A stretch of DNA of 64,000 nt from Deltaproteobacteria bacterium (GTDB taxonomy: Bacteria > Myxococcota > B64-G9), in NCBI GenBank assembly GCA_019314375.1, contig JAFCZJ010000015.1:1-64000 (forward strand), read 5' to 3'. Below are positions 49,788-57,514 of this stretch, piece after piece. The notes under the pieces are model-generated. The model made no database searches. It saw only the letters and a program-made list of their open reading frames with translations, and was not told the DNA's origin. A program made the translations under genes and the position numbers. Every line of letters starts with the position of its first letter. Position 1 is the first letter of the stretch.

Positions 49788-50542
49788 ATGACAACAACAT
49801 GAACGACAACAGAAAGAGCTCTGCATTGATCACCGGCGGCGGGCGAGGCATCGGACGAGCCCTTTGCCTCGAGTTGGCCCAAGCAGGGCACCATGTGATC
49901 ATCAACTACTTAAGTCGGCAAGAAGATGCGGAAAAAACCCTTGAGCGGGTCCTGGCCGAAGGAGGCACCGGAGAAATCCTGGCCCTCGACGTCAGAGACG
50001 AGTCGGCCTGGAAAACCGCCATCGATGAACTCAGCCAGCGAGAAGAGGAAATCGGAGCCATCGAGATCCTCGTCAACAACGCCGGCGTCACCGATGACGG
50101 ACTCTTCCCCATGATGAAAGCGGAAGCCTGGAAGCGTGTCACCCGCACCAGCCTTGATGGTTTTTACAACGTCACCCGGCCGGTACTTAAGCGCATGATG
50201 CGAAAGCGACGAGGTTCAATCGTCACCATGGCCTCTGTTTCGGGCCTGGTGGCGAATCGGGGTCAGGTGAACTACTCGGCCGCCAAGGCCGGCCTCATCG
50301 GGGCAACCCGCTCTTTGGCCGCCGAGGTGGCCAGGCTCGGCATCCGGGTCAACGCCGTGGCCCCTGGACTGATCGAGACGGAGATGACGGCCGAGGTACC
50401 CAAGGAAATGATCAAACAACTCATCCCCTTGAACCGCTTCGGCAAGCCGGAAGAGGTGGCCAAAGTCGTGGCTTTTCTTTGCTCGGACGCAGCCTCTTAT
50501 GTCACGGGCCAAATCATCGGGGTCAACGGAGGCATGGCATGA
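49784..50542 (+). CDS. 3-oxoacyl-ACP reductase (FabG-like SDR)
   Basis: 252 aa short-chain dehydrogenase. NAD(P) loop ITGGGRGIGRALC, structural LVNNAGVTDDG, catalytic Ser in MASVSGLV and YSAAKAG (Tyr, Lys), and VNAVAPGLIETEM. Reduces the beta-keto group made by the ketosynthases. The start overlaps the dehydratase by 4 nt and the stop overlaps the LolA-like gene by 4 nt. Confidence 0.9.
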   Translation: MNDNNMNDNRKSSALITGGGRGIGRALCLELAQAGHHVIINYLSRQEDAEKTLERVLAEGGTGEILALDVRDESAWKTAIDELSQREEEIGAIEILVNNAGVTDDGLFPMMKAEAWKRVTRTSLDGFYNVTRPVLKRMMRKRRGSIVTMASVSGLVANRGQVNYSAAKAGLIGATRSLAAEVARLGIRVNAVAPGLIETEMTAEVPKEMIKQLIPLNRFGKPEEVAKVVAFLCSDAASYVTGQIIGVNGGMA

Positions 50543-51174
50543 AAGACGCTCGCGCCTTGTTGGCGATTCTGCTGCTTTTCCTGCTGGCCGCTCCATCAGC
50601 CCAGGCGCAGTCCAACAAAGACTGGCGCGGAGACTTCCAATCTCTGCGCAAGGCCGGTGCCGCCCTCAAGTCGATCCAGGCGGACTTCACCCAGGAAAAA
50701 CAGCTTGCCATCCTGGCCAATCCACTCTTGTCCCAGGGGCGCCTCCTCTACCAGGCCCCCGACGCCCTGCGCTGGGAATACATAAAGCCCATGCCCAGTC
50801 TTCTGCTCCTCCATGGCAAAAAAGCCAGTCGTTTCAATCGAAAAGACGGTCGTTGGGTGCCCGACGCAGCCGAGCGGATCCAAGCGATGCGGCTGGTCCT
50901 TGAAGAAATCCGGCTTTGGCTTTCCGGTCGATACGAAGACAGCGGCGTTTTTACGACCGAGCTTGTAACCGAGCCCAGTCCAAGACTTCGCCTGACACCC
51001 AAATCGCCGGAGATGGCCAAGATAATCCAGGGTATTGTTCTTCATCTGGCCGAAAAACCGGGCCAACTGGAAAAAGTCGAAATCATTGAAGGCCCCAAGT
51101 CTAAAACCATCTTGACTTTTCACAACATCCAGACGGACAAACCCATAGAAAAGGGTTTGTTTTCAAAACCTTAA
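50539..51174 (+). CDS. LolA-like outer-membrane lipid carrier protein
   Basis: About 211 aa from the ATG of MKDARALLAIL, coupled to the reductase by ATGA. Signal peptide ending near APSAQA. LolA-type half barrel: LKSIQADFTQEKQLAILANPLLSQGRLLYQAPDALRWEY, with TILTFHNIQTDKPIEKGLF at the end. LolA-like proteins in aryl polyene clusters shuttle the lipid-linked product through the periplasm. This one is distinct from a housekeeping LolA because it sits in the operon. Confidence 0.85.
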   Translation: MKDARALLAILLLFLLAAPSAQAQSNKDWRGDFQSLRKAGAALKSIQADFTQEKQLAILANPLLSQGRLLYQAPDALRWEYIKPMPSLLLLHGKKASRFNRKDGRWVPDAAERIQAMRLVLEEIRLWLSGRYEDSGVFTTELVTEPSPRLRLTPKSPEMAKIIQGIVLHLAEKPGQLEKVEIIEGPKSKTILTFHNIQTDKPIEKGLFSKP

Positions 51175-51182
51175 GCCAAAGC

Positions 51183-51833
51183 ATGCGCAGACGCGGCCTA
51201 TACCTATTGTTCTGCCTGGCCCTTGGCCTTGGATCTTGCAGCCACCTGCCGAATCTAAAACCCCTGGCGCCAGACATGAATTCGGAAAGCCTTGGGGCAA
51301 GTTGCCTGGCGCTTTTTCCCAAGCAGCCCCAGCGCCTTGTGCACCAAATCATGGCGGAACTTCCCATGAACCAACACAGCGCCATGCTTGGGGTGAGCCT
51401 CGTTTTTCCTGCCCGCCGGCATTTGCGGGCCGTTTTGCTCAGCGTGGAGGGGCTGACCCTCCTGGATGCAGAACGAAGTCCATCAGGCGATCGGGTCCAT
51501 CGGGCCATCGGTCCCATGGAAGACAAAGACTTCGCAAAGGGCTTGTTGGATGACGTGGAGTTGTTGTTGTTGGCCCCCCGAGGGGAAACCCGCTTCGGCC
51601 AGGTGGCGGGGCAAGCCACCTGCCGGACGCAAGTCGATGGCGGCGTGACAGACATTCGTTTTGACGGACAAAATTGGCATCTGAAGCGCTATGATGCCCA
51701 GGGTCGCCTGCTGCGATCCATCCAGGCCACCCACCAAAACGCCCAGATCAAAGCGCTCGGCCTGGGGGGCTACCTGCTCAAACTAAAACTCCAGTCCCAA
51801 GAAAACCTTGACCCGGGTTATAATCCCAGCTAG
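51183..51833 (+). CDS. DUF3261-like lipoprotein
   Basis: 216 aa with lipobox LGLGSC after a basic start (MRRRGLYLLFC). The rest is a beta-rich domain (LRAVLLSVEGLTLLDAERS, VTDIRFDGQNWHLKRYDAQGR). Position after the LolA-like gene and layout match the DUF3261 lipoproteins of aryl polyene clusters; I assign it mainly on context. It probably receives or inserts the product at the outer membrane. The stop lies 10 nt before the next ATG, and the stop's last base starts an inverted repeat. Confidence 0.65.
   Translation: MRRRGLYLLFCLALGLGSCSHLPNLKPLAPDMNSESLGASCLALFPKQPQRLVHQIMAELPMNQHSAMLGVSLVFPARRHLRAVLLSVEGLTLLDAERSPSGDRVHRAIGPMEDKDFAKGLLDDVELLLLAPRGETRFGQVAGQATCRTQVDGGVTDIRFDGQNWHLKRYDAQGRLLRSIQATHQNAQIKALGLGGYLLKLKLQSQENLDPGYNPS
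51819..51824 (+). promoter_or_regulatory. Consensus TATAAT -10 element before the mini-RtcR gene
   Basis: A perfect TATAAT inside the last codons of the DUF3261-like gene, 19 nt before the mini-RtcR ATG. No clear -35 at 16-18 nt (the nearest TTGACC is only 5 nt away). If used, transcription would start near 51831, giving a leader of about 12 nt that begins with the inverted repeat. Confidence 0.35.
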
Positions 51834-51854
51834 CCTTATCCGTATGGATAAGGC
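51833..51854. promoter_or_regulatory. Inverted repeat over the start codon of the mini-RtcR gene
   Basis: GCCTTATCC, GTAT, GGATAAGGC: perfect 9-bp arms with a 4-nt spacer that contains the A and T of the ATG. As DNA it is a candidate operator for autoregulation. As RNA it would hide the start codon in a hairpin. No Shine-Dalgarno sequence is seen upstream. Confidence 0.6.
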
Positions 51855-52536
51855 AATCATTATTGGACTTCTCGGCGAGACCCAAGACTGGGCACCAAAG
51901 AAGGAGAGATGGGATCGATGGCGCCCGACCGTGGCCTTGTGCATGCACAAGGACTGGCCCGTGCAAAGATTCTATCTCCTCCATGGGGCGACCCAGGCCA
52001 AGCTCTCAAAAAGACTATCGAAAGACATCGGGAAAGTAAGTCCGGCCACCAAAGTAAACCGTGTCGAATTGGCCGAAGGCTCAGAAGCCATCCATGATCA
52101 GTTTCTGGCATTATCCGACAAGATAAAATCAACATGGGTTCATGGCAACACGGGCCAGGCCACAATCCAGTCCCAGCTTCTTTCAAGCCTAATTAACGCC
52201 GGCAAGGCGAGTGGACTGGTCATCACGCAGGCCCCCGACGCCAAAATCCCATCCGTCAGCGGTCGTCTGCTGCGTTTCCCCTTCGAAGGACCCGTAAAAG
52301 CCGGCCAGGAACCCAAAGAAGCCGAAGCGGAACTACCGGATGGACTGGATGAATTCGATCGCTTCCAACTCGCGGGGGTCTTAAAAATCTGCCAAAGCAG
52401 CCCCAGTCTTTCGGAAGCCGGCCGCCGACTCTTCGCCCAAAGCCGTCAACGCAAGGCCAAACCAAACGACGCCGACCGCCTGCGAAAATACCTGGCCCGA
52501 TTCAAGCTGCGTTTTCAAGATCTCAAGTCCTCCTGA
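51844..52536 (+). CDS. Mini-RtcR: RtcR-type CARF domain joined to RtcR C-terminal DNA-binding domain, AAA+ module absent
   Basis: 230 aa from the ATG of MDKAIIIGLLG. Residues 1 to about 145 match the RtcR N-terminal CARF domain: IIIGLLGETQDWAPKKERWD and RWRPTVALCMHKD, with a GNTGQATIQSQLL segment where RtcR has its TGTHVAQI ligand loop. Residues about 165-228 match the RtcR C-terminus: DEFDRFQLAGVLKICQSSPS, SLSEAGRRLFAQSRQ, NDADRLRKYLARF. Full RtcR (about 530 aa) carries a sigma-54 ATPase between them; here only about 20 residues of Pro/Glu linker remain. Such a protein cannot drive sigma-54 but could bind DNA under nucleotide or RNA ligand control. Translation frame is intact; a decayed gene is less likely. 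No rtcA or rtcB is in the window. Confidence 0.8.
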   Translation: MDKAIIIGLLGETQDWAPKKERWDRWRPTVALCMHKDWPVQRFYLLHGATQAKLSKRLSKDIGKVSPATKVNRVELAEGSEAIHDQFLALSDKIKSTWVHGNTGQATIQSQLLSSLINAGKASGLVITQAPDAKIPSVSGRLLRFPFEGPVKAGQEPKEAEAELPDGLDEFDRFQLAGVLKICQSSPSLSEAGRRLFAQSRQRKAKPNDADRLRKYLARFKLRFQDLKSS

Positions 52537-52940
52537 GAACCCTGGGTCGCCTTTTCTTCCACAGACTCCGGCAGCCCCTCGGGACCCAGAAATTTTTCCA
52601 CGCCCCTGCGCGCCATCCAGCGATTAAAAGCCCCCGCATAACGCAGCACTTCCTTACCCGCCACCCAAAGGCCGGCAAGATAGATGATCCAGGAAAACCC
52701 ATAAATCGCCGGCCCGCCTATGAACCCAATCATCGCCTCATCAAAGTAAATCGCCAAGCCGGTCATCACCCCCACGGCCGGCCAACCCAGCAACATGCTG
52801 ATCGCCAACAAGCCCAAGCCAATAGCAAGCCGAAGATCCGGCCGATGCCGAAACATCTCCAAATCGGCCCGCTCTTCCACGGCCTTCCGCACAAAGCGAA
52901 GACGCAAAAGCCGAAGACCCAATTTACGCCGAAGACCCAA
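52515..52940 (-). CDS. Small inner-membrane protein
   Basis: 141 aa with a TTG start (GAGGAGGG just upstream). Basic N-terminus, then two or three helices (LRLAIGLGLLAISMLLGWPAVGV, AMIGFIGGPAIYGFSWIIYLAGLWVAG) and a charged tail with FNRWMARRGVEKFLG. No known family. The 3' end overlaps the mini-RtcR gene by 22 nt in convergent orientation. The membrane topology with a cytoplasmic C-terminal helix resembles small conserved membrane proteins of Myxococcota; no function is assigned. Confidence 0.6.
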   Translation of the reverse strand: MGLRRKLGLRLLRLRFVRKAVEERADLEMFRHRPDLRLAIGLGLLAISMLLGWPAVGVMTGLAIYFDEAMIGFIGGPAIYGFSWIIYLAGLWVAGKEVLRYAGAFNRWMARRGVEKFLGPEGLPESVEEKATQGSQEDLRS

Positions 52941-53056
52941 TCAACCCTCCTCAAACATCCACCCTACCAAACCCCGCCAAGGACACCCCTGTCAATCCCC
53001 GCATTTGTCATACCAGACCAATTCACCGGACACCCCAGACACTGGCCCGTTACCGA

Positions 53057-53083
53057 AATTGGTCAGACAGCGTCTGACCAATT
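53057..53083. promoter_or_regulatory. 12-bp inverted repeat, candidate operator
   Basis: AATTGGTCAGAC, AGC, GTCTGACCAATT, perfect. A third, near-copy half-site (CCAGACCAATT) lies at 53013-53023. The TGGTC...GACCA core resembles GntR/FadR-type sites in style. It sits in the 315-nt non-coding gap (52941-53255) upstream of the radical SAM/AMP-ligase operon. The rest of the gap holds nothing I recognise. Confidence 0.55.
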
Positions 53084-53255
53084 GGCACCGAATGCTTGAT
53101 CCACATCGCCAAGCACAGATTTCCGAAAGTTGCCTCAATGGTGACGAAGAATAGAGCCGATGCAAGGAGGAGCTATCGATTTGGCCATGCTCCTTCGATC
53201 TAATTGTTTTGCTTGGCCTGATGGGTCATATTGCTTGCAATCTGGGAGGCCCAGC

Positions 53256-54773
53256 GTGAAGAGACTTTGTTTTGGAAAATCGCCGCGAAAAAGAATCCTG
53301 TTGATCAACCCCAAAGATCCAGACAGTTTCTGGAGCATGAAGGGGACGGTTGACGCGGTCGGTGCCCGGGCGCTGATGCCCTCCAATACCCTGGCCACCC
53401 TGATTGGACTGACCCCGGATGACGTGGATGTGGAGTATTTCTACTGCGACGAGAACCTGCAGTCCATAGACTGGGCTCTGGACTTGGATCTGGTCGCCAT
53501 CACCGGATACACCCTGCATTCGGATCGAATCGAACGCATCTCTCGCGCCTGGCGGGAGCGGGGCGTTCCTGTCGCCCTTGGGGGCGCCTTCGCCACCTTG
53601 AATTCGGAACAGGCCAGAAAGCTTTGCGATCACCATTTCATCGGTGAGGGGGAATACACATGGCCACAATTTCTGCGCGAATTCGTCGCGGGAAACGCCA
53701 AGCCCCTGTATAAGCAAAAGACCCGTATCAATATGCACGACAGCCCTCCTCCAAATTGGTTTTTCATAGATGCCGGGGACTACCTGTACATGACGGTACA
53801 GACCAGCCGAGGCTGTCCCAATCGCTGTGATTTCTGTGATGCAATCCAACTGGTGGGTCGCAAGCATCGCAGAAAAACAATCGATCAGATCATGGTCGAG
53901 ATTTCCAACGCCCAGCAGGCCGGAGCCGAGACGATTTTCTTTTCGGAAGACAACTTCCATGTCAGCGAGAAAACAACGAAGGAATTACTCAACAGAATAA
54001 TCGACTGGAACACATCTCTTGCGCACCCGGTACAGTTTTCCTGCCAAACCAGCATGCGAATCGCCGACAATGAAGAGATCATCAAACTGCTCGCCGACGC
54101 TCGCTTCGCCGCGGCTTTTATCGGCCTGGAGAGTACCAGAAAAGAATGCCTGGAAGAGGTCAACAAGGGCCAACTATATCGAGACGACGCGGTTGAGCGC
54201 ATCAAGCTTCTTTCAAGCTACGGGATACTGCCCTTCCTTGGAATGATCGTGGGCTTCGACAACGACGATGAAGAAACCTTCAAGGAAATCGAGGGCTTCT
54301 TGTCCGAGACGGGCAGCCCCATCGCTTCATTGAGCGTACTAAACGCACCCACCGGCACCCCTTTGTACAGCCGCCTTGATGAACAGGGCAGAATCGACGA
54401 CAACTTCGCCGGCTTCTGGCATTTTTCCACCAACATAAAACCCCTGCAATGGACTCTGGATGAATTGCTCAAAAAACACCGTGGCCTTTTCAGGCGACTC
54501 TATGAACCCGAAAACTTCGAACAACGCACCCTTACCTGGCTTTCAAATGTTAATTATTTTTCGACTCTCTACACTAAAAAACGACGGACCGGGTCCAACC
54601 TGAAAAAAATAGCCCGGATCCTCTATCACTATTCCTTCCGGGTGCCCCCGCCTGTGCGAACTCAGTTTTTCAGGGTTCTGAAAAAAACTTGGGACATGGA
54701 TCCCCGCTTGATCCGCAAGGCCATTACGATCATGACCCAATACTGCCATTACTATGATTTTTCTCGAAGCTGA
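53256..54773 (+). CDS. B12-binding-type radical SAM protein
   Basis: 505 aa from the GTG of (V)KRLCFGKSPRK, with GGGAGG 6 nt upstream; the ORF-track ATG lies before a ribosome-site-like AAGGAGGAG and is less likely. N-terminal cobalamin-binding-type domain (ILLINPKDPDSFW, TLATLIGLTPDDVDVEYF, VPVALGGAFATLNSEQA). Radical SAM cluster TSRGCPNRCDFCDAIQLVG. The C-terminal part FAGFWHFSTNIKPLQWTLDELLKKHRGLF resembles DUF4070-like tails. It leads an operon with the AMP ligase and thioredoxin genes, so it likely acts on the same lipid. Confidence 0.85.
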   Translation: MKRLCFGKSPRKRILLINPKDPDSFWSMKGTVDAVGARALMPSNTLATLIGLTPDDVDVEYFYCDENLQSIDWALDLDLVAITGYTLHSDRIERISRAWRERGVPVALGGAFATLNSEQARKLCDHHFIGEGEYTWPQFLREFVAGNAKPLYKQKTRINMHDSPPPNWFFIDAGDYLYMTVQTSRGCPNRCDFCDAIQLVGRKHRRKTIDQIMVEISNAQQAGAETIFFSEDNFHVSEKTTKELLNRIIDWNTSLAHPVQFSCQTSMRIADNEEIIKLLADARFAAAFIGLESTRKECLEEVNKGQLYRDDAVERIKLLSSYGILPFLGMIVGFDNDDEETFKEIEGFLSETGSPIASLSVLNAPTGTPLYSRLDEQGRIDDNFAGFWHFSTNIKPLQWTLDELLKKHRGLFRRLYEPENFEQRTLTWLSNVNYFSTLYTKKRRTGSNLKKIARILYHYSFRVPPPVRTQFFRVLKKTWDMDPRLIRKAITIMTQYCHYYDFSRS

Positions 54774-54782
54774 ACCAAGGCT

Positions 54783-56102
54783 ATGAATTCCTCCTTTTTC
54801 ATGCACGACGAGCCTAAGCACCCACTGGCCGAACTTCGGCAAGGACAGGTCTGGGGCTTGGCTCATCGACTCATAGAGGACTTGGCCGGCAAAACGCGGG
54901 TTCTTTTGCTCAGTGAACAGCGGGACCTGGTGGCGGCCGCTTGTTTGGCTGCCTTGGCTGGCGATTTTGAGCTGGTCTTGCCGCATGGATTGAGTCGAGC
55001 GGCCCTGGATCAGTTGCCGGAAGAGATGCCCTGCGACTGCGGCCTGCTTGGGGATGAGGAGGCGTCCCTCGACTTGCCTCTCCTTCGACTGGAAACACGA
55101 AAGGCCAAAGAAGCCGCGAGCCCGCCTCTTATCGAGGACGATGGACGACTGGCCGTGACCTTGTTCACGGGCGGCTCCACCGCCCGTCCGCGGGCCTGGC
55201 CCAAAAGCGCCCAGCTTCTTCTCGGAGAAGCCCGCTTTCTGGCTGAACATTTTGGCATTGGCGCCACAGATTACCTGGTCTCTTGCGTCGGGCCCATGCA
55301 TATCTATGGCCTGCTCTTCGGCGTCTTGGTGCCCTTGTTGAGCGGGGCAAAAGTTGAACCCAAGACGGCCTTTTTACCCGCCGAGATCCAAAAGGCCTGC
55401 CCGCCCGGTACTATGCTGGTGGCCGCGCCTCCTCATTTCAGGGCCCTGGTGCGCGGCCAAACCCGGCTTGCAGGCCTGCGTCTGGCCATCTCCTCGGCGG
55501 GTATGTTGCCCAAGGAGGATTCGGAAGGGTTCACGGCTTTGACGAAAACGCCGCTGTGCGAACTGTACGGCTCCACCGAGACCGGCGGCTTGGCCACCCG
55601 CTGGCGGAATCGAAAGGAGCGGGACTGGACGCCGCTTCCCATCGCCGACCTGAAGTTGGAAGGCGAGCGCCTGGCCGCCGACTCACCCTTTCTAAGCCCG
55701 ACGCTTGCTCGAAACGCCGCTGGTTTTTTCGTCACCGGCGACAGAGCCCGCTGGACCGAGGGTGGGCGCTTCGCCCTTTTGGGCCGGGCCGACGGCGTGG
55801 TCAAAGTAGGCGGCAAGCGGGTGGACTTAACGGAGTTGGAGCGCGTTCTCTTGGCCATCCCGGGCATCGATGATTGCTGGGTGCTTTCGGGGCCCAGCAA
55901 AGACGCCCATGAAAACCAAATCGTGGCCGTACTATGCGGCGCGGATCCGCCCGGTCGAGATCAAATCCGAAAGATCCTGGGCCATCGCTTTGAGGCGGTG
56001 GCCCTACCCCGGCGATTCCTGTATATTAAACACATGCCGGTAAGCACCGCGGGAAAGCGTGATCGTCAGGCCATCGAGGATCTCCTGCGCGAACAAGCAT
56101 GA
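54783..56102 (+). CDS. AMP-dependent acyl ligase / acyl-ACP synthetase
   Basis: 439 aa, short for the ANL superfamily. P-loop-like TLFTGGSTARPRAWPK, YGSTETGG, hinge FFVTGDRARW, VKVGGKRVDLTELE, and the catalytic Lys in STAGKRDRQAIEDLL. It adenylates an acid and passes it to a thiol. In aryl polyene clusters this type loads the aryl starter onto ACP, which fits the nearby lyase product. Downstream of the radical SAM gene by 9 nt. Confidence 0.85.
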   Translation: MNSSFFMHDEPKHPLAELRQGQVWGLAHRLIEDLAGKTRVLLLSEQRDLVAAACLAALAGDFELVLPHGLSRAALDQLPEEMPCDCGLLGDEEASLDLPLLRLETRKAKEAASPPLIEDDGRLAVTLFTGGSTARPRAWPKSAQLLLGEARFLAEHFGIGATDYLVSCVGPMHIYGLLFGVLVPLLSGAKVEPKTAFLPAEIQKACPPGTMLVAAPPHFRALVRGQTRLAGLRLAISSAGMLPKEDSEGFTALTKTPLCELYGSTETGGLATRWRNRKERDWTPLPIADLKLEGERLAADSPFLSPTLARNAAGFFVTGDRARWTEGGRFALLGRADGVVKVGGKRVDLTELERVLLAIPGIDDCWVLSGPSKDAHENQIVAVLCGADPPGRDQIRKILGHRFEAVALPRRFLYIKHMPVSTAGKRDRQAIEDLLREQA

Positions 56103-56117
56103 ACAAGGAGCGCCACC

Positions 56118-56519
56118 ATGGCCGTGATCGATCTGAGCCCGGACATTTTAGAGAGCACCCTGCTGGAGAACGATTACGTGCTCATCGACTTTTGGTCCCC
56201 CTCCTGTGCACCCTGTCGAAGCTTTAAACCGGTCTTTGCAAAAGCATCCGAGGGGCATTCGGAGATATGCTTTACAAGCTGCAACACCCAGGAGCAACCC
56301 GAGCTGGCCCAGGCCTTCGGCATCCAAAGCATCCCCACCCTGGTCGTTTTCCGCGAGCAAGTCCTCATTCTCTCCCAGGTCGGTGCCATGGCGGATGCCG
56401 CCCTGGAAACACTCATCAACAAAATCAAGTCATTAAATATGGACGAGGTCCGGGCCCGCGTCGCCGAACAAGAAAAGAAATTGGCCCAATCCGAGGCCTC
56501 TAAAGAATCCGACTCCTGA
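56118..56519 (+). CDS. Thioredoxin-like protein (CAPC active site)
   Basis: 133 aa, AAGGAG 7 nt upstream. Thioredoxin fold with active site DFWSPSCAPCRSFKP (CAPC, where CGPC is usual), cis-Pro in SIPTLVVFRE, and a charged C-terminal extension (EVRARVAEQEKKLAQSEASK) that may be a short coiled coil. Cytoplasmic, no signal peptide. It could serve the radical SAM enzymes or sulfur chemistry of the cluster. It ends 8 nt from a convergent gene. Confidence 0.85.
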   Translation: MAVIDLSPDILESTLLENDYVLIDFWSPSCAPCRSFKPVFAKASEGHSEICFTSCNTQEQPELAQAFGIQSIPTLVVFREQVLILSQVGAMADAALETLINKIKSLNMDEVRARVAEQEKKLAQSEASKESDS

Positions 56520-56527
56520 AAAAGCAC

Positions 56528-57514
56528 CTATTTCCGTCTCATCACCCAGCGATCTCCACCGCGACCGATCTGCAGATCTTCATCCAAAGAGTCGATCAAA
56601 AAAGCGGGAGCCGGGAGATCCCATTGGACTCCCTCGAAAACCCAGGGGAAAACCTGCTCCGGCGCCCCTGGACCGTGAACGACCACGCAGTCCTGGCCCG
56701 CATCCTCCTCACCCACTTCGATCCATAGCTGCAAGGGTTTTTGGATTCTGGCCACCTGCTCCTCCAGCCGCCGCCACAGCAAAAAGAGGCAGATCAAGCT
56801 GCCCTGACGTAAGCGCTCTGATCGATTCCCCAGCCCTTGCTTGTCCACCGGTACGCGCAACATGTGCAAGTTGGCGTCGTCGGCCAAGCGATAGTTCGAA
56901 ACGAAATCCCGCTGCCGCTCAAGGTAATGGGTTTCGTCCTGCCCCATCAATGGATTCAAATACGCATGAACCTGCATCGCCCAGAATGCCCCTGGACGCA
57001 AGGCGCTGGGATCCATGACGCGAATTTTCCGCTCCAGCTCCCCGACTCGCTCCGGCGGCACACAGTCAAGATGCTCACAAGCCAAGTGCATTTCCTGGCA
57101 GGCCAAACAGCAACAAGCCATTGCCTGAATGCCGGCATTGACCCAAATGGGCTCGAAATCACGCCCCGGATCAAGGGCCACAACCGCAGGCTCAGTCTCC
57201 GGCAAACAGATGGGCCTCTCTTCGGAATCAATTCCCAAAACCCGACGCTTCGCCAGTGATTTCGGCACCTTGCGATCTTCAAGCCAGGACCATGAGCCCA
57301 GCTCCGGCAGCCAGCGCCCATCGAAATCGCCGAAAACCAAAAATGGAGGCGCAAAACGCGGCAATCCCTGCTCCGTAAGCCAAGCACGCTCAGCGTCCTC
57401 GATCGCCAAACCCTGAAGCGCCCCAGGCGGCATGCGCTGCAGCTCCAGCCCCAACTCACCAGCACGGCGCCGGTAGGCCTCGCCCGTCATCAATTCGTTA
57501 ATTTCAGCACACAT
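56528..57514 (-). CDS. SUKH-4/SMI1-KNR4-like domain protein
   Basis: 328 aa from the ATG of MCAEINELM (GGGGAG upstream). The first half matches the SUKH layout: FLVFGDFDGRWLPEL, AKRRVLGIDSEERPICLPET, EPAVVALDPGRDFEPIWVNAGIQAMACC. SUKH proteins are often immunity proteins against contact-dependent or polymorphic toxins, but some are housekeeping. The second half (residues about 170-328) is unassigned. It is the last gene of the 56-64 kb minus block, overlapping the PPTase gene by 25 nt, an odd place for an immunity protein. Confidence 0.5.
   Translation of the reverse strand: MCAEINELMTGEAYRRRAGELGLELQRMPPGALQGLAIEDAERAWLTEQGLPRFAPPFLVFGDFDGRWLPELGSWSWLEDRKVPKSLAKRRVLGIDSEERPICLPETEPAVVALDPGRDFEPIWVNAGIQAMACCCLACQEMHLACEHLDCVPPERVGELERKIRVMDPSALRPGAFWAMQVHAYLNPLMGQDETHYLERQRDFVSNYRLADDANLHMLRVPVDKQGLGNRSERLRQGSLICLFLLWRRLEEQVARIQKPLQLWIEVGEEDAGQDCVVVHGPGAPEQVFPWVFEGVQWDLPAPAFLIDSLDEDLQIGRGGDRWVMRRK

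Noticed and set aside
51844-52536. Full-length RtcR with a missed AAA+ exon-like segment or frameshift
   Set aside because: The two halves are joined in frame by about 20 residues, and the visible 690 nt hold no Walker A, Walker B or GAFTGA motif in any frame.
53083-53099. Possible sigma-54 promoter (TGGCAC next to the inverted repeat)
   Set aside because: The -24 element is good, but the -12 GC lies only 8 nt after GG instead of 10. The mini-RtcR also lacks the sigma-54 ATPase, so I do not call it.
53160-53255. Upstream start (ATG 53160 or TTG 53181) for the radical SAM gene
   Set aside because: The GTG at 53256 has GGGAGG at ideal spacing and begins just before the conserved domain, so I use it.
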